NCBI GenBank assembly: GCA_002307215.1
Contig: DBTU01000055.1
Location: 207,399 to 234,493, forward strand
DNA: 27,095 nt
DNA from: Lachnoclostridium sp. UBA1308
GTDB lineage: Bacteria > Bacillota > Clostridia > Lachnospirales > Lachnospiraceae
Direction: 5' to 3'
The notes below the pieces were generated by a model. The model was not told the DNA's origin. It saw nothing but the letters and a program-made list of their open reading frames with translations, and searched no databases. Shown one piece after another: positions 1 to 7,566 of the stretch (the stretch's first letter is position 1; each line of letters begins with the position of its first letter). A program made the translations under genes and the position numbers.

Positions 1-101
1 AACATTTCTTTCCCAGTCTTGTCACGATCCTTGCTAGGCTGAACTGTAACCCCTATAAGAATTTATTTGTATTTTTATTTCTTACTGCTAATCCTCCCAT
101 G

Positions 102-119
102 CAACAGGAAAAACTGTTG
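102..119 (+). other. Small hairpin upstream of the C39-like gene
   Basis: A perfect 6-bp stem, CAACAG and CTGTTG, closes a six-base loop GAAAAA. It lies about 40 bases upstream of the start codon at 162, in the 5' region of the only plus-strand gene. There is no T-run after it, so it is not an obvious terminator. I found no convincing -35/-10 pair in positions 1-161; the rest of that stretch shows nothing else I can name. Confidence 0.3.
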
Positions 120-161
120 TGAATACAATGAATTTGAGAACATAAATCAGGAGTTGACATA

Positions 162-1037
162 ATGCCAAACTATAGAAATTCAAAGCCGGAATTATCGAAT
201 TCGAGTTATGTTCCTGTCATTAAAAATTCAGATACCTTTTATGGAGGAAGTCAGATGTGGTTTCCGGACAATCATGTCTTCAGTAAGGATTATCTGATTC
301 ATAATTACGGTTGCGGTACAATCGCTACGGCTGATCTATTCCTGTATCTGGCCTTACAAAGCAGTATCTATCGAAGTCTTGAGACAGAGATTGCATTTCG
401 CGGAAGTACTCAGATTTATTCCGAAAACTACGAGGCTTATGTCCGTACCATCAATTATCAGTATACAAAGACCAAACGCTATGTAGCTGTATTCGGAACT
501 AGAATTGCTTCGGTAATCACTGACTATTCAGACTCGTATGGCTTTGGATATAAAGCATCCTGGAGAATAAAATTAACCTATTATGATATGTTAGACATAA
601 TGGAGGAAATGTTGTTACAAGATATTCCGGTCATTCTTTCCATCGGCCCTAACACCCCAAAACCGTGGGGAAAAAAGGGGATTTCTTTCTATACTATCAG
701 AGAAATCGAATATCCCGAAAATACAGATTCGATTACGGTTGTAAACCCTAACACAGATAATTCTTTATCGGAACCAAATGAACTTATTCCGAATACACAG
801 GTTATAAAACCACCCATCAAAAAGCCTTATTATTATAAAACTTCTGCTTCGCAAATTAATGGACATTATGTAACAGTTACCGGCATTATCAGAGATGATG
901 TGGCCAATCAAATTATGCTACGGATTTCCTCCTGGGGGAAATTATACTATATTAATTACGAGGAATACAGAGACTATATCGAAAGCTACGGCGATGCCTT
1001 CACCTCAAGTATTGTGAGAATAAGGAAAATATATTAA
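162..1037 (+). CDS. Putative papain/C39-like cysteine peptidase, function unknown
   Basis: A 291-residue protein with no signal peptide or membrane segment, so probably cytoplasmic or exported by an unknown route. Three features recall the papain/C39 fold in the right order: Cys51 in NYGCGTIATAD, followed by a helix-like stretch; His235 in INGHYVTVTGI; and SSWG at 256-259, which resembles the NSWG motif of papain-type enzymes with Ser in place of the catalytic Asn. The region around 190-225 is rich in Asn, Pro and Lys and looks like an insertion or loop. The start at 162 has AGGAG seven to eight bases upstream (AGGAGTTGACATA). It is convergent with the fab-acc operon and stands alone. What it cleaves, or whether it is catalytically active, cannot be told. 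A non-catalytic papain-fold protein is the main alternative. The family assignment rests on motifs only. Confidence 0.55.
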   Translation: MPNYRNSKPELSNSSYVPVIKNSDTFYGGSQMWFPDNHVFSKDYLIHNYGCGTIATADLFLYLALQSSIYRSLETEIAFRGSTQIYSENYEAYVRTINYQYTKTKRYVAVFGTRIASVITDYSDSYGFGYKASWRIKLTYYDMLDIMEEMLLQDIPVILSIGPNTPKPWGKKGISFYTIREIEYPENTDSITVVNPNTDNSLSEPNELIPNTQVIKPPIKKPYYYKTSASQINGHYVTVTGIIRDDVANQIMLRISSWGKLYYINYEEYRDYIESYGDAFTSSIVRIRKIY

Positions 1038-1046
1038 GGCTTATTC

Positions 1047-1095
1047 AAAACAAATAAAAGCCTGGAATGATAATTGTTAATTACCATCTCAGGCT
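1047..1095 (-). terminator. Putative terminator of the fab-acc operon
   Basis: A 37-base imperfect hairpin (1059-1095) has 17-base arms with 14 matched positions, including AGCCTG/CAGGCT at the base and TAATT/AATTA at the tip, around a three-base loop. Read on the minus strand it is followed by the T-rich tail TTTTATTTGTTTTG. It lies about 85 bases past the accA stop and ahead of the convergent peptidase gene. The mismatches make it a moderate call. On the plus strand there is no T-run after it. Confidence 0.5.
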
Positions 1096-1102
1096 CACTA
1101 TT

Positions 1103-1186
1103 AATCCTAATATATTTACGAATGTTTTTACTATTGTATTTACTAATGCAATTACCAATGTGATTACTAATACATTTACTTACATC
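1103..1186. repeat. 12-bp tandem repeat spanning the accA stop codon
   Basis: Five clear units of 12 bp run from 1115 to 1174, with consensus close to TTTACTAATGTA. A degenerate unit lies at 1103-1114 and another at 1175-1186, so the array begins inside the last codons of accA and continues downstream. Because 12 is a multiple of three, the accA frame stays open after its TAA stop for about 33 codons, until a TAA at 1081-1083. See the findings for the implied hydrophobic extension. Confidence 0.7.
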
Positions 1187-1965
1187 TTCCTAAACTTCTG
1201 ATACCTTTTGTCCAGAAGCACTTCCGTGTCCATCTGAAGCATCAACTGCAAATCCTCTGTAAGCACAGCCTTAATATTCACTGCCATCTGGTCATAATCA
1301 TTATGCGCTCCACCCTTCGGCTCCGGAATAATACCGTCGATAATACCAAACTGCAGCAGATCCTGCGCTGTAAGCTTCATATCGATGGCTGCTTGTTCCG
1401 CCTTGGTTGAATCCTTATAAAGAATACTGGCAAAGCCCTCCGGTGAAAGTATTGCATAAATGGAATGCTCCAGCATGTATACCTTATCGGCAACACCAAG
1501 TGCCAGTGCACCTCCGCTGCCACCTTCTGAGATGACAAAGGATATAACCGGAGTCTTAAGTAACATCATTTCTGCAAGATTTGATGCGATAGCCTCACCT
1601 TGGCCTCTCTCCTCTGCTCCGAGTCCGCAGAACGCGCCCGGGGTATCGATAAAGCAGACAATCGGTCGATGAAACTTCTCAGCCTGCTTCATCAAACGCA
1701 AAGCTTTCCGGTAACCTTCCGGATGTGGCATGGAGAAATTCCTATCTATATTTTCCTTCGTATTCCTGCCCTTTTGCTGGGCAATTACCGTAATCGGAAT
1801 ATCTCCAAGAAAAGCTACTCCACCGACGATTGCATGATCATCCCCGAAGTATCGATCACCATGAAGTTCCAGAAAATTATCAAATATTCTATCAATATAA
1901 TCAAGACCTGTGGGTCGTACCGGCATACGCGCCAGCTTAACTTTTTCCCAAGGAGTTAAACTCAT
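1180..1965 (-). CDS. accA: Acetyl-CoA carboxylase carboxyltransferase subunit alpha
   Basis: AccA forms the carboxyltransferase with AccD and moves the carboxyl group from carboxybiotin on AccB to acetyl-CoA, giving malonyl-CoA. The sequence has the family start SLTPWEKVKLAR, the GDRYFGDDHAI region, the IDTPGAFCGLGAEERGQGEAIA core and the SEGGSGGALALG oxyanion region. At about 261 residues it is the short Firmicute form without a long N-terminal helix. I chose the ATG at 1965: it overlaps the accD stop as ATGA and has GGAGA six bases upstream. An in-frame ATG at 1977, preceded by AAGGTG, would add four residues and cannot be excluded. It is the last gene of the operon. Its stop lies in a 12-bp tandem repeat. 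Confidence 0.95.
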   Translation of the reverse strand: MSLTPWEKVKLARMPVRPTGLDYIDRIFDNFLELHGDRYFGDDHAIVGGVAFLGDIPITVIAQQKGRNTKENIDRNFSMPHPEGYRKALRLMKQAEKFHRPIVCFIDTPGAFCGLGAEERGQGEAIASNLAEMMLLKTPVISFVISEGGSGGALALGVADKVYMLEHSIYAILSPEGFASILYKDSTKAEQAAIDMKLTAQDLLQFGIIDGIIPEPKGGAHNDYDQMAVNIKAVLTEDLQLMLQMDTEVLLDKRYQKFRKM

Positions 1966-2849
1966 GATTGTCTCCATTCTGAATGCACCTTAATCAATGT
2001 ACCCAGTGTCTGCTTTAACTGGTCTCTTGGCACAATTCTATCAACAAATCCATGCTCCAACAAAAACTCCGCTTTTTGAAAACCTTCGGGAAGCTTTTGC
2101 CCTATGGTCTGTGCTATGACTCTAGGCCCCGCAAATCCGATTAATGCATCAGGTTCTGCGATAATAATGTCTCCCAGCATTGCAAAGCTTGCGGTAACTC
2201 CGCCCGTTGTGGGATCTGTGAGGACCGTGATATAGAGCAAACCTGCTTCACTGTGCTTTGCTGCGGCTGCACTGACCTTAGCCATTTGCATTAGGGAGAA
2301 GATACCCTCCTGCATTCTGGCACCACCGGAGGCAGTGAAAATGATAATAGGAAGTCTTTCCTTGGTGGCTCGTTCAAATAATCTGGCTAATTTCTCACCG
2401 ATTGCAGAGCCCATACTGCCCATAAAAAAGGCTGCGTCCATAACAGCAAGCATTACGGGCAATCCACTTATCTTACCTTTACCGGTTACCACACCATCAA
2501 CAAGTCCTGTCAGTGTCTGCGTCTTAACCAGCTTATCACCATATCCCGGAAAATTCAAAGGATCTCTGGTCGTCATCTGAGAGTCGAATTCCTGCCATTC
2601 TCCATCATCCAGTATCATTGCAAAACGCTCGTTTGCAGAAACCTTAAAATGAAATCCGCATTCATCGCACCTTTTATGATTCTTGAGAAGAATCTTTGAG
2701 TAGATAACTTTACCGCATTTCGGACATTTTGTCATGATTCCCTGTGGGACATTGGGACGCTCTTCCTCCGGCTGCTGATGATCCTGCGGTTGAGGCCGAT
2801 ATATGTTCGTTGTAGCATAATGTTTTTTACTGAATGGATTTGTTCTCAT
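1962..2849 (-). CDS. accD: Acetyl-CoA carboxylase carboxyltransferase subunit beta
   Basis: AccD is the zinc-binding beta subunit of the carboxyltransferase. An N-terminal four-cysteine zinc finger is visible as CPKCGK then CDECGFHF. The crotonase-like core follows, with FTASGGARMQEG and LTDPTTGGVTASFAMLGDI. The length of about 295 residues is normal. The ATG at 2849 was preferred over an in-frame TTG at 2867 that overlaps the end of accC; the ribosome-binding site is weak (GAGG about 12 bases upstream), so translation may be coupled to accC, whose stop is five bases away inside the same region. Its own stop overlaps the accA start as ATGA, which fits equal production of the two subunits. Confidence 0.95.
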   Translation of the reverse strand: MRTNPFSKKHYATTNIYRPQPQDHQQPEEERPNVPQGIMTKCPKCGKVIYSKILLKNHKRCDECGFHFKVSANERFAMILDDGEWQEFDSQMTTRDPLNFPGYGDKLVKTQTLTGLVDGVVTGKGKISGLPVMLAVMDAAFFMGSMGSAIGEKLARLFERATKERLPIIIFTASGGARMQEGIFSLMQMAKVSAAAAKHSEAGLLYITVLTDPTTGGVTASFAMLGDIIIAEPDALIGFAGPRVIAQTIGQKLPEGFQKAEFLLEHGFVDRIVPRDQLKQTLGTLIKVHSEWRQS

Positions 2850-2853
2850 CGTT

Positions 2854-4185
2854 CTACTTTGCCTCAATTAATCCTGTATGATATTGTCCTGAAATAATCT
2901 CTTCACGCTCTAATAAATCATACTGATACTCCACATTAGTCTCAATTCCGTCAATAATCAGTTCCGACAAAGCTCTCTTCATCCGAGCAATTGCCTCCTG
3001 CCTGTCGCTGCCATATGCAATGACCTTCGCAAGCATGGAATCATAGCAGGGAGGAACCATATAACCCGGATATAACGCACTGTCAACACGAATACCAAAA
3101 CCTCCCGGGAATAATACATTCTCAACACGTCCCGGACACGGCATAAAATTCTTTGACGGGTCCTCTGCATTAATACGACATTCAATGGCATGCCCTCTGA
3201 ATTCAATATTTTCCTGACGGTAGGACATCTGCTCGCCTGCTGCAATATTAATCTGTGCCTTAATCATATCGATACCGGTAACCATCTCCGTAACAGGATG
3301 TTCCACCTGAATTCGTGTATTCATCTCCATGAAATAATACTTACCATGATCATACAGGAATTCTATTGTTCCTGCATTTACATATCCGGTTGCCTTGGCC
3401 GCCTTAACCGCGGCAGAACCCATCTCGGCGCGAAGTTCGGGTGTCATAATTGCAGAGGGTGATTCTTCCATCATCTTCTGATTTCTTCTTTGTACCGAAC
3501 AATCTCTCTCACCAAGGTGAACGACATTGCCGTGATTGTCAGCTAAAATCTGAAATTCAATATGTTTTGGATTAATAATTAATTTCTCAATGTATACCTT
3601 ATCGTCTGCAAATGCTGCCTTCGCTTCCGATTTCGCTGCATTATATAACTTCTCAAGATCTTCTTCCTTATATACTGCTCTCATACCCTTACCGCCACCG
3701 CCGGCAGATGCCTTAACCATGACAGGGTAGCCGATCTTCCCTGCAATTACTAGTGCATCCTTAACAGTCTCCACTTCGCCGTCAGAGCCCGGGACTACCG
3801 GTACTCCTGCCTTTTGCATGGTTTCACGGGCTCTGGATTTATTACCGAGTAAGTCTATCGTATCTGCATCAGGTCCGATAAATGTGATATTACAGTCCTC
3901 ACACATCCTGGCAAATGAACTGTTCTCCGACAAAAAGCCGAAGCCGGGATGAATTGCAGTTGATCCGGTAAGTACGGTTGCACTGATAATATTCTGTATA
4001 TTCAAATAACTGTCCTTGGATTTAGCCGGACCGATGCATACTGCCTCGTCCGCAAGCATTACATGCAATGCTTCTTTATCTGCTTCCGAATAGACTGCCA
4101 CGGTCTCAATGCCCATTTCCTTGCAGGCACGAATGATTCTGACCGCTATCTCACCACGGTTTGCGATTAATATTTTCTTGAACAT
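2854..4185 (-). CDS. accC: Acetyl-CoA carboxylase biotin carboxylase subunit
   Basis: AccC carboxylates the biotin of AccB using ATP and bicarbonate. It starts with the typical MFKKILIANRGEIAVRIIRA. The ATP-grasp glycine loop KASAGGGGKGMR, ERDCSVQRRNQK, EFLYDHGKYYFMEMNTRIQVEHPVTE split over the active site, and the C-terminal domain with RINAEDP are all present. The length of 443 residues is usual. GGAG lies about nine bases before the ATG. It is separated from fabZ by 39 bases and slightly overlaps the region of the accD start, which is the order accC-accD-accA seen in streptococcal and clostridial fab clusters. Confidence 0.97.
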   Translation of the reverse strand: MFKKILIANRGEIAVRIIRACKEMGIETVAVYSEADKEALHVMLADEAVCIGPAKSKDSYLNIQNIISATVLTGSTAIHPGFGFLSENSSFARMCEDCNITFIGPDADTIDLLGNKSRARETMQKAGVPVVPGSDGEVETVKDALVIAGKIGYPVMVKASAGGGGKGMRAVYKEEDLEKLYNAAKSEAKAAFADDKVYIEKLIINPKHIEFQILADNHGNVVHLGERDCSVQRRNQKMMEESPSAIMTPELRAEMGSAAVKAAKATGYVNAGTIEFLYDHGKYYFMEMNTRIQVEHPVTEMVTGIDMIKAQINIAAGEQMSYRQENIEFRGHAIECRINAEDPSKNFMPCPGRVENVLFPGGFGIRVDSALYPGYMVPPCYDSMLAKVIAYGSDRQEAIARMKRALSELIIDGIETNVEYQYDLLEREEIISGQYHTGLIEAK

Positions 4186-4224
4186 TTATACTTCTCCTTC
4201 GAACTATGACTATTTGGGATTATT

Positions 4225-4650
4225 TCATTGTCCAATCGCAAAGGTGAAGATAGCCTCCACGGCAATCTTATCATCTACATAGGCTATGGCATCGCCAACC
4301 CCAAAGTTCCCCTTACTTTTGGTAATTTCAACCTTCAGTGTCAATACATCCCCCGGAACTACTTGGCGCTTAAACTTTACCTTATCCATTCCTCCGAAGA
4401 ATACTATTTTACCTTCATTACCGGGAATCGTCAACATACACACTGCGCCGACCTGAGCCAAAGCCTCAAGAATAATAACACCGGGCATTACAGCCTTTCC
4501 CGGAAAATGTCCCTGGAAAAAAGGTTCATTCATCGATACGCATTTTCTTCCGGTAGCCCCTACACCGGGTTCTAACTCATCAATACGATCGACCAACAAA
4601 AACGGTGGTCTGTGAGGTAGAATTTTTTGAATTTCATCAACATTTAACAT
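4225..4650 (-). CDS. fabZ: 3-hydroxyacyl-ACP dehydratase FabZ
   Basis: FabZ dehydrates 3-hydroxyacyl-ACP to trans-2-enoyl-ACP in the cytoplasmic elongation cycle. The hot-dog fold signature is clear: LPHRPPFLLVDRI, then QGHFPGKAVMPGVIILEALAQ with catalytic His48 and Glu62. The length of 141 residues is normal. I chose the ATG at 4650 because AAGGAGA lies ten bases upstream and the family starts with LNVDEIQKILPHR; the open frame runs 14 codons further up without a ribosome-binding site. With no FabA or FabM in the window, it may be the only dehydratase of the pathway. A 270-base spacer with tandem repeats separates it from accB. Confidence 0.96.
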   Translation of the reverse strand: MLNVDEIQKILPHRPPFLLVDRIDELEPGVGATGRKCVSMNEPFFQGHFPGKAVMPGVIILEALAQVGAVCMLTIPGNEGKIVFFGGMDKVKFKRQVVPGDVLTLKVEITKSKGNFGVGDAIAYVDDKIAVEAIFTFAIGQ

Positions 4651-4766
4651 AACAAAGCCCTCTCCTTCTGCAAGTATCATCGGTAACACCAATTTACTTG
4701 TATTCGTTTAATCCCCGAACCTAAGAGTCTATCTCGTCATATCATATCGTTAAGTCAGGGTGTTTA

Positions 4767-4778
4767 TACACTAGTGTA
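4767..4778. promoter_or_regulatory. Perfect 12-bp palindrome next to the 17-bp repeats
   Basis: TACACTAGTGTA is fully self-complementary. It lies directly beside the 17-bp tandem array and about 120 bases upstream of fabZ. It could be a protein-binding site, but no regulator is known to me for this sequence. It does not resemble the FabT-type operator in front of fabT. Confidence 0.35.
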
Positions 4779-4779
4779 C

Positions 4780-4847
4780 ATGTGCAACTTGTTCGCATGT
4801 GCAACTTGTTCGCATGTGTAACTTGTTCGCATGTGTAACTTGCGTGC
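4780..4847. repeat. Four 17-bp tandem repeats in the accB-fabZ spacer
   Basis: Units at 4780-4796, 4797-4813, 4814-4830 and 4831-4847 follow each other without gaps. The first two are identical (ATGTGCAACTTGTTCGC), the third has one change (C to T giving GTAAC), and the fourth has two further changes near its end. The spacer from 4651 to 4922 is the longest gap in the fab-acc operon. I see no gene in it and no clear promoter, although TATAAA on the minus strand near 4760-4766 could serve as a -10. Confidence 0.85.
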
Positions 4848-4922
4848 ACACCAATTGATTGTGCAAAATTATTCATTGTTTTATATAGCATTTGTAATTC
4901 TTATTGGTAGATTTCGGCCTTA

Positions 4923-5447
4923 TTACTTTACCAGGAATAAGGGTTGACCAAACTCCACCATTTGTTCGTTAGTTACAAGAATCTTTACTATTTCTCCATC
5001 ATGATCACTTTCGATCTCATTCATCAACTTCATAGCCTCGATAATACATACGGTCTGACCCTTCTTCACCTTGTCACCAACCTTGACAAATGCCGCCTTA
5101 TCCGGTGATGATGATGCATAAAAAGTTCCAACCATCGGTGACACAATTTTCTTATGATTCGCATCCTCAGCCGATTTCTCAGCTGTCTGTAGTGCTGTCT
5201 CGGTATGCACTACCGGTGTTGTAGCCTGACTTGCATCGTAATAGGGCATCGGCTGATACATTGCAGCCGGATTACCCGGAAATGCTGCGGAAGACATGTT
5301 GATCTGAGGAAGAGCCGATTGAGTGACATTCACAATATTTCCTGCCTTCTCCAGGCAGATTTTCACGCCCTCTTCTTCGATTTCAAGCTTCGTTAAATCG
5401 GTATGGTTCATTTCCTTCATCAAGTTAATAATTGCTTTATAATCCAC
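4923..5447 (-). CDS. accB: Acetyl-CoA carboxylase biotin carboxyl carrier protein
   Basis: AccB carries biotin between the carboxylase (AccC) and carboxyltransferase (AccAD). The C-terminal biotinyl domain has the EAMKLMNE motif with biotinylated Lys at about residue 140, after PMVGTFYASSSPDKAAFVKVGD. The N-terminal 35 residues form a typical IINLMKEMNHTDLTKLEIEEEG segment; a Pro/Ala/Met/Gln-rich flexible linker follows to about residue 95. The start is GTG at 5447, with GGAGG seven bases upstream inside the end of fabF; the fabF stop is only two bases before it, so the two are probably translationally coupled. 174 residues is within the normal range. Confidence 0.96.
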   Translation of the reverse strand: MDYKAIINLMKEMNHTDLTKLEIEEEGVKICLEKAGNIVNVTQSALPQINMSSAAFPGNPAAMYQPMPYYDASQATTPVVHTETALQTAEKSAEDANHKKIVSPMVGTFYASSSPDKAAFVKVGDKVKKGQTVCIIEAMKLMNEIESDHDGEIVKILVTNEQMVEFGQPLFLVK

Positions 5448-5449
5448 GG

Positions 5450-6688
5450 TTATACCTCCATATTCTTAAAAATCAGAGTAGCATTATGACCGCCGAAGCC
5501 AAGGGAATTGGACATGGCATATGAAATCTTTGCTTTCCTGCCGGTGCCGGGAACATAATCCAGGTCACACTCTTCATCCGGTACTTTTAATCCGATGGTT
5601 GCAGGTATAAAATCATTTTCAATTGCTTTTACGCAGACAACTGCTTCTACCGCGCCCGCTGCACCAAGAAGATGTCCAAACATAGACTTGCTGGAGCTTA
5701 TCGGAACACGGTATGCCTCTTCACCCAGAGCTTGCTTAATCGACGCTGTCTCTGTACGGTCATTCGGAGGTGTACTGGTTCCATGTGCATTGATATAGGA
5801 AACTTCCTTCGGGGTAATACCTGCTTCTTCCATCGCAAGCTTCATAGCTCTTGCACCGCCATCGCCATCCGGAGACGGGGAAGTAATATGGTAAGCATCA
5901 CAGGTTGAGCCATAGCCTACTATTTCAGCGTAAATTCTGGCACCGCGGGCGATTGCATGATCATATTCCTCAAGAATAAGAACACCGGCGCCTTCTCCCA
6001 TAACGAATCCGTCCCTCTCCTTATCAAAAGGTATGGATGCTCGTAATGGGTCCTTACTGGTGGATAATGCAGTCAGAGATTGAAATCCTGCGATTGCCAG
6101 AGGGGTAATGGAGCCTTCTGTACCGCCGGCGATGATAATATCGGAATATCCATGTTTTATACTACGAAAAGCTTCACCAATACAGTTATTTCCGGTTGCA
6201 CATGCAGTCACGACATTGGTACATATTCCCTTTGCGCCAAAACGTATTGCAATATTTCCTGCAGCCATGTTGGTAATCGTCATGGGAATAAAGAGGGGAT
6301 TCACACGTTTCGGTCCTTTATCTCGTAAGGTATTGGTCTCTTTTTCAATATCATCAATTGCTCCGATACCGGAACCTACAATTACTCCCAAACGTTCCCT
6401 ATTAATCATTTCAAGATCGATACCGGAATCACTGACAGCTTCTTTGGCAGCGGCTACCGCTAATTGAGAGAATCGATCCATTCTTCTTGCTTCCTTCGGA
6501 TCCATATAATTCTTAGGATCAAAATCCTTTACAGGAGCAGCCAGCTTAACCGTATAAGCCTCTGTATCAAAGGTAGTGATAAAATCGATACCACATTTTC
6601 CGGCCTGAACATTATCAAACAAATCTTTTACATTATTACCGATTGGGGTAATTGCACCCAATCCTGTTATAACCACTCTACGATTCAT
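5450..6688 (-). CDS. fabF: 3-oxoacyl-ACP synthase II (FabF)
   Basis: FabF is the condensing enzyme of elongation: it joins malonyl-ACP to an acyl chain with loss of CO2. The Cys-His-His triad is intact: Cys163 in VVTACATGNNC, His302 in YINAHGTSTPPND and His339 in SMFGHLLGAAGA, numbered from the ATG at 6688. The length of 412 residues matches E. coli FabF. The ATG was chosen because AGGAGG lies ten bases upstream; an in-frame TTG at 6697 sits almost on the Shine-Dalgarno. It follows fabG and precedes accB by two bases. No fabB is present, so this should be the sole long-chain condensing enzyme of the cluster. Confidence 0.97.
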   Translation of the reverse strand: MNRRVVITGLGAITPIGNNVKDLFDNVQAGKCGIDFITTFDTEAYTVKLAAPVKDFDPKNYMDPKEARRMDRFSQLAVAAAKEAVSDSGIDLEMINRERLGVIVGSGIGAIDDIEKETNTLRDKGPKRVNPLFIPMTITNMAAGNIAIRFGAKGICTNVVTACATGNNCIGEAFRSIKHGYSDIIIAGGTEGSITPLAIAGFQSLTALSTSKDPLRASIPFDKERDGFVMGEGAGVLILEEYDHAIARGARIYAEIVGYGSTCDAYHITSPSPDGDGGARAMKLAMEEAGITPKEVSYINAHGTSTPPNDRTETASIKQALGEEAYRVPISSSKSMFGHLLGAAGAVEAVVCVKAIENDFIPATIGLKVPDEECDLDYVPGTGRKAKISYAMSNSLGFGGHNATLIFKNMEV

Positions 6689-6761
6689 ATTGTACAATCC
6701 TCCTGATATTTAGGAAGTCTCCCTCCCGGTTCATCAATCCTCCTAGTAATGGGAGGTTTCC

Positions 6762-7502
6762 TTACATTGCAAGTCCACCGTCTACTTGAAGTACCTGTCC
6801 TGTAATATAATTTGCTGCATCCGATGCCAAAAAGCTGACTGCGTTTGCCACTTCCTCAGGTATTCCGTAACGTTTCAAAGGAATATGCTCCAGTGATGCT
6901 TCTTTTACTTTATCCGGCAACTGATTGGTCATATCTGATTCGATAAATCCGGGCGCCACCGCATTAACGGTAATTCCTCTTAATGCAAGCTCCCTCGCCA
7001 CTGTCTTGGTCATACCGATAACACCGGCTTTCGTTGCGGCATAATTGGTTTGTCCGATATTACCCATTATCCCTACAACCGAAGATATGTTAATAATCTT
7101 ACCGGATCTTTGTTTTAGCATAATTGTTGCGGCATGCTTCATGCATAGGAAGGTTCCCTTTAGATTAATATCTATGACACTGTCAAAATCAGCTTCTGAC
7201 ATTCGCATCAATAGATTATCCTTCGTAATTCCGGCATTATTAACCAAGATATCAACTCTTCCAAACTGCTTAACCGCTTCGCAGAGCAGCTTTTTTGCCT
7301 CTTCTTCTATACTGATATCCGCCTGAACTGCGATTGCTTCGCCTCCGGTATCTTTAATCAGGTTTAGAAGTTCTTCTACCTGTACAATGCTGTTCCGGTA
7401 ATTTATGACCACCTTTGCACCGTATCCGGCAAACTGCAGGGCGATCGCCCTTCCGATTCCTCTGCCGGCTCCGGTGATTACTGCAACTTTTCCGCTAAGC
7501 AT
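6762..7502 (-). CDS. fabG: 3-oxoacyl-ACP reductase FabG
   Basis: FabG is the NADPH-dependent reductase of the elongation cycle and a short-chain dehydrogenase. TGAGRGIGRAIA forms the nucleotide loop, LVNNAGIT follows, and the catalytic set is Asn113, Ser141 (NISSVVG), Tyr154 and Lys158 (YAATKAG). The C-terminal VDGGLAM end is typical. The length is 246 residues. The ATG at 7502 has GGAGG five bases upstream; an in-frame ATG at 7514 overlaps that Shine-Dalgarno and has none of its own. It lies 53 bases after fabD, in a spacer with two short hairpins. Confidence 0.97.
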   Translation of the reverse strand: MLSGKVAVITGAGRGIGRAIALQFAGYGAKVVINYRNSIVQVEELLNLIKDTGGEAIAVQADISIEEEAKKLLCEAVKQFGRVDILVNNAGITKDNLLMRMSEADFDSVIDINLKGTFLCMKHAATIMLKQRSGKIINISSVVGIMGNIGQTNYAATKAGVIGMTKTVARELALRGITVNAVAPGFIESDMTNQLPDKVKEASLEHIPLKRYGIPEEVANAVSFLASDAANYITGQVLQVDGGLAM

Positions 7503-7514
7503 ATTAACCTCCAT

Positions 7515-7530
7515 GCTGCCGTCACGCAGC
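7515..7530 (-). other. Hairpin directly upstream of the fabG start region
   Basis: GCTGC and GCAGC form a perfect 5-bp stem with a six-base loop, ending at the base before the upstream ATG of fabG and four bases before its Shine-Dalgarno. It might affect translation of fabG, but short GC stems occur by chance. Confidence 0.3.
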
Positions 7531-7551
7531 TTTACTATTATATGAATTTAT

Positions 7552-7566
7552 GTGACTATTCAGTCA
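7552..7566 (-). other. Dyad TGACTGAATAGTCAC over the fabD stop codon
   Basis: On the minus strand TGACT-GAAT-AGTCA forms a hairpin that contains the fabD TAG stop. The same 15 bases occur again at 25046-25060 in the ilvD-ilvB spacer, where the dyad is one base pair longer. Confidence 0.4.

Noticed and set aside
36..50. AGGCTGAACTGTAAC near the left end and its inverse near 27071-27085
   Set aside because: A 15-base inverted match across 27 kb is close to what chance gives for this length, and the flanks differ at once. No element border is supported.
1037..1062. Second hairpin AGGCTTATT/AATAAAAGCCT as a terminator for the plus-strand peptidase gene
   Set aside because: A two-base bulge and no T-run after it on the plus strand. 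It overlaps the better minus-strand terminator.
4761..4813. Internal promoter for fabZ-accCDA from TTGCAC and TATAAA in the repeat spacer
   Set aside because: The nearest TTGCAC is only 13 bases from TATAAA and the next is 30 away, so no pair has acceptable spacing.
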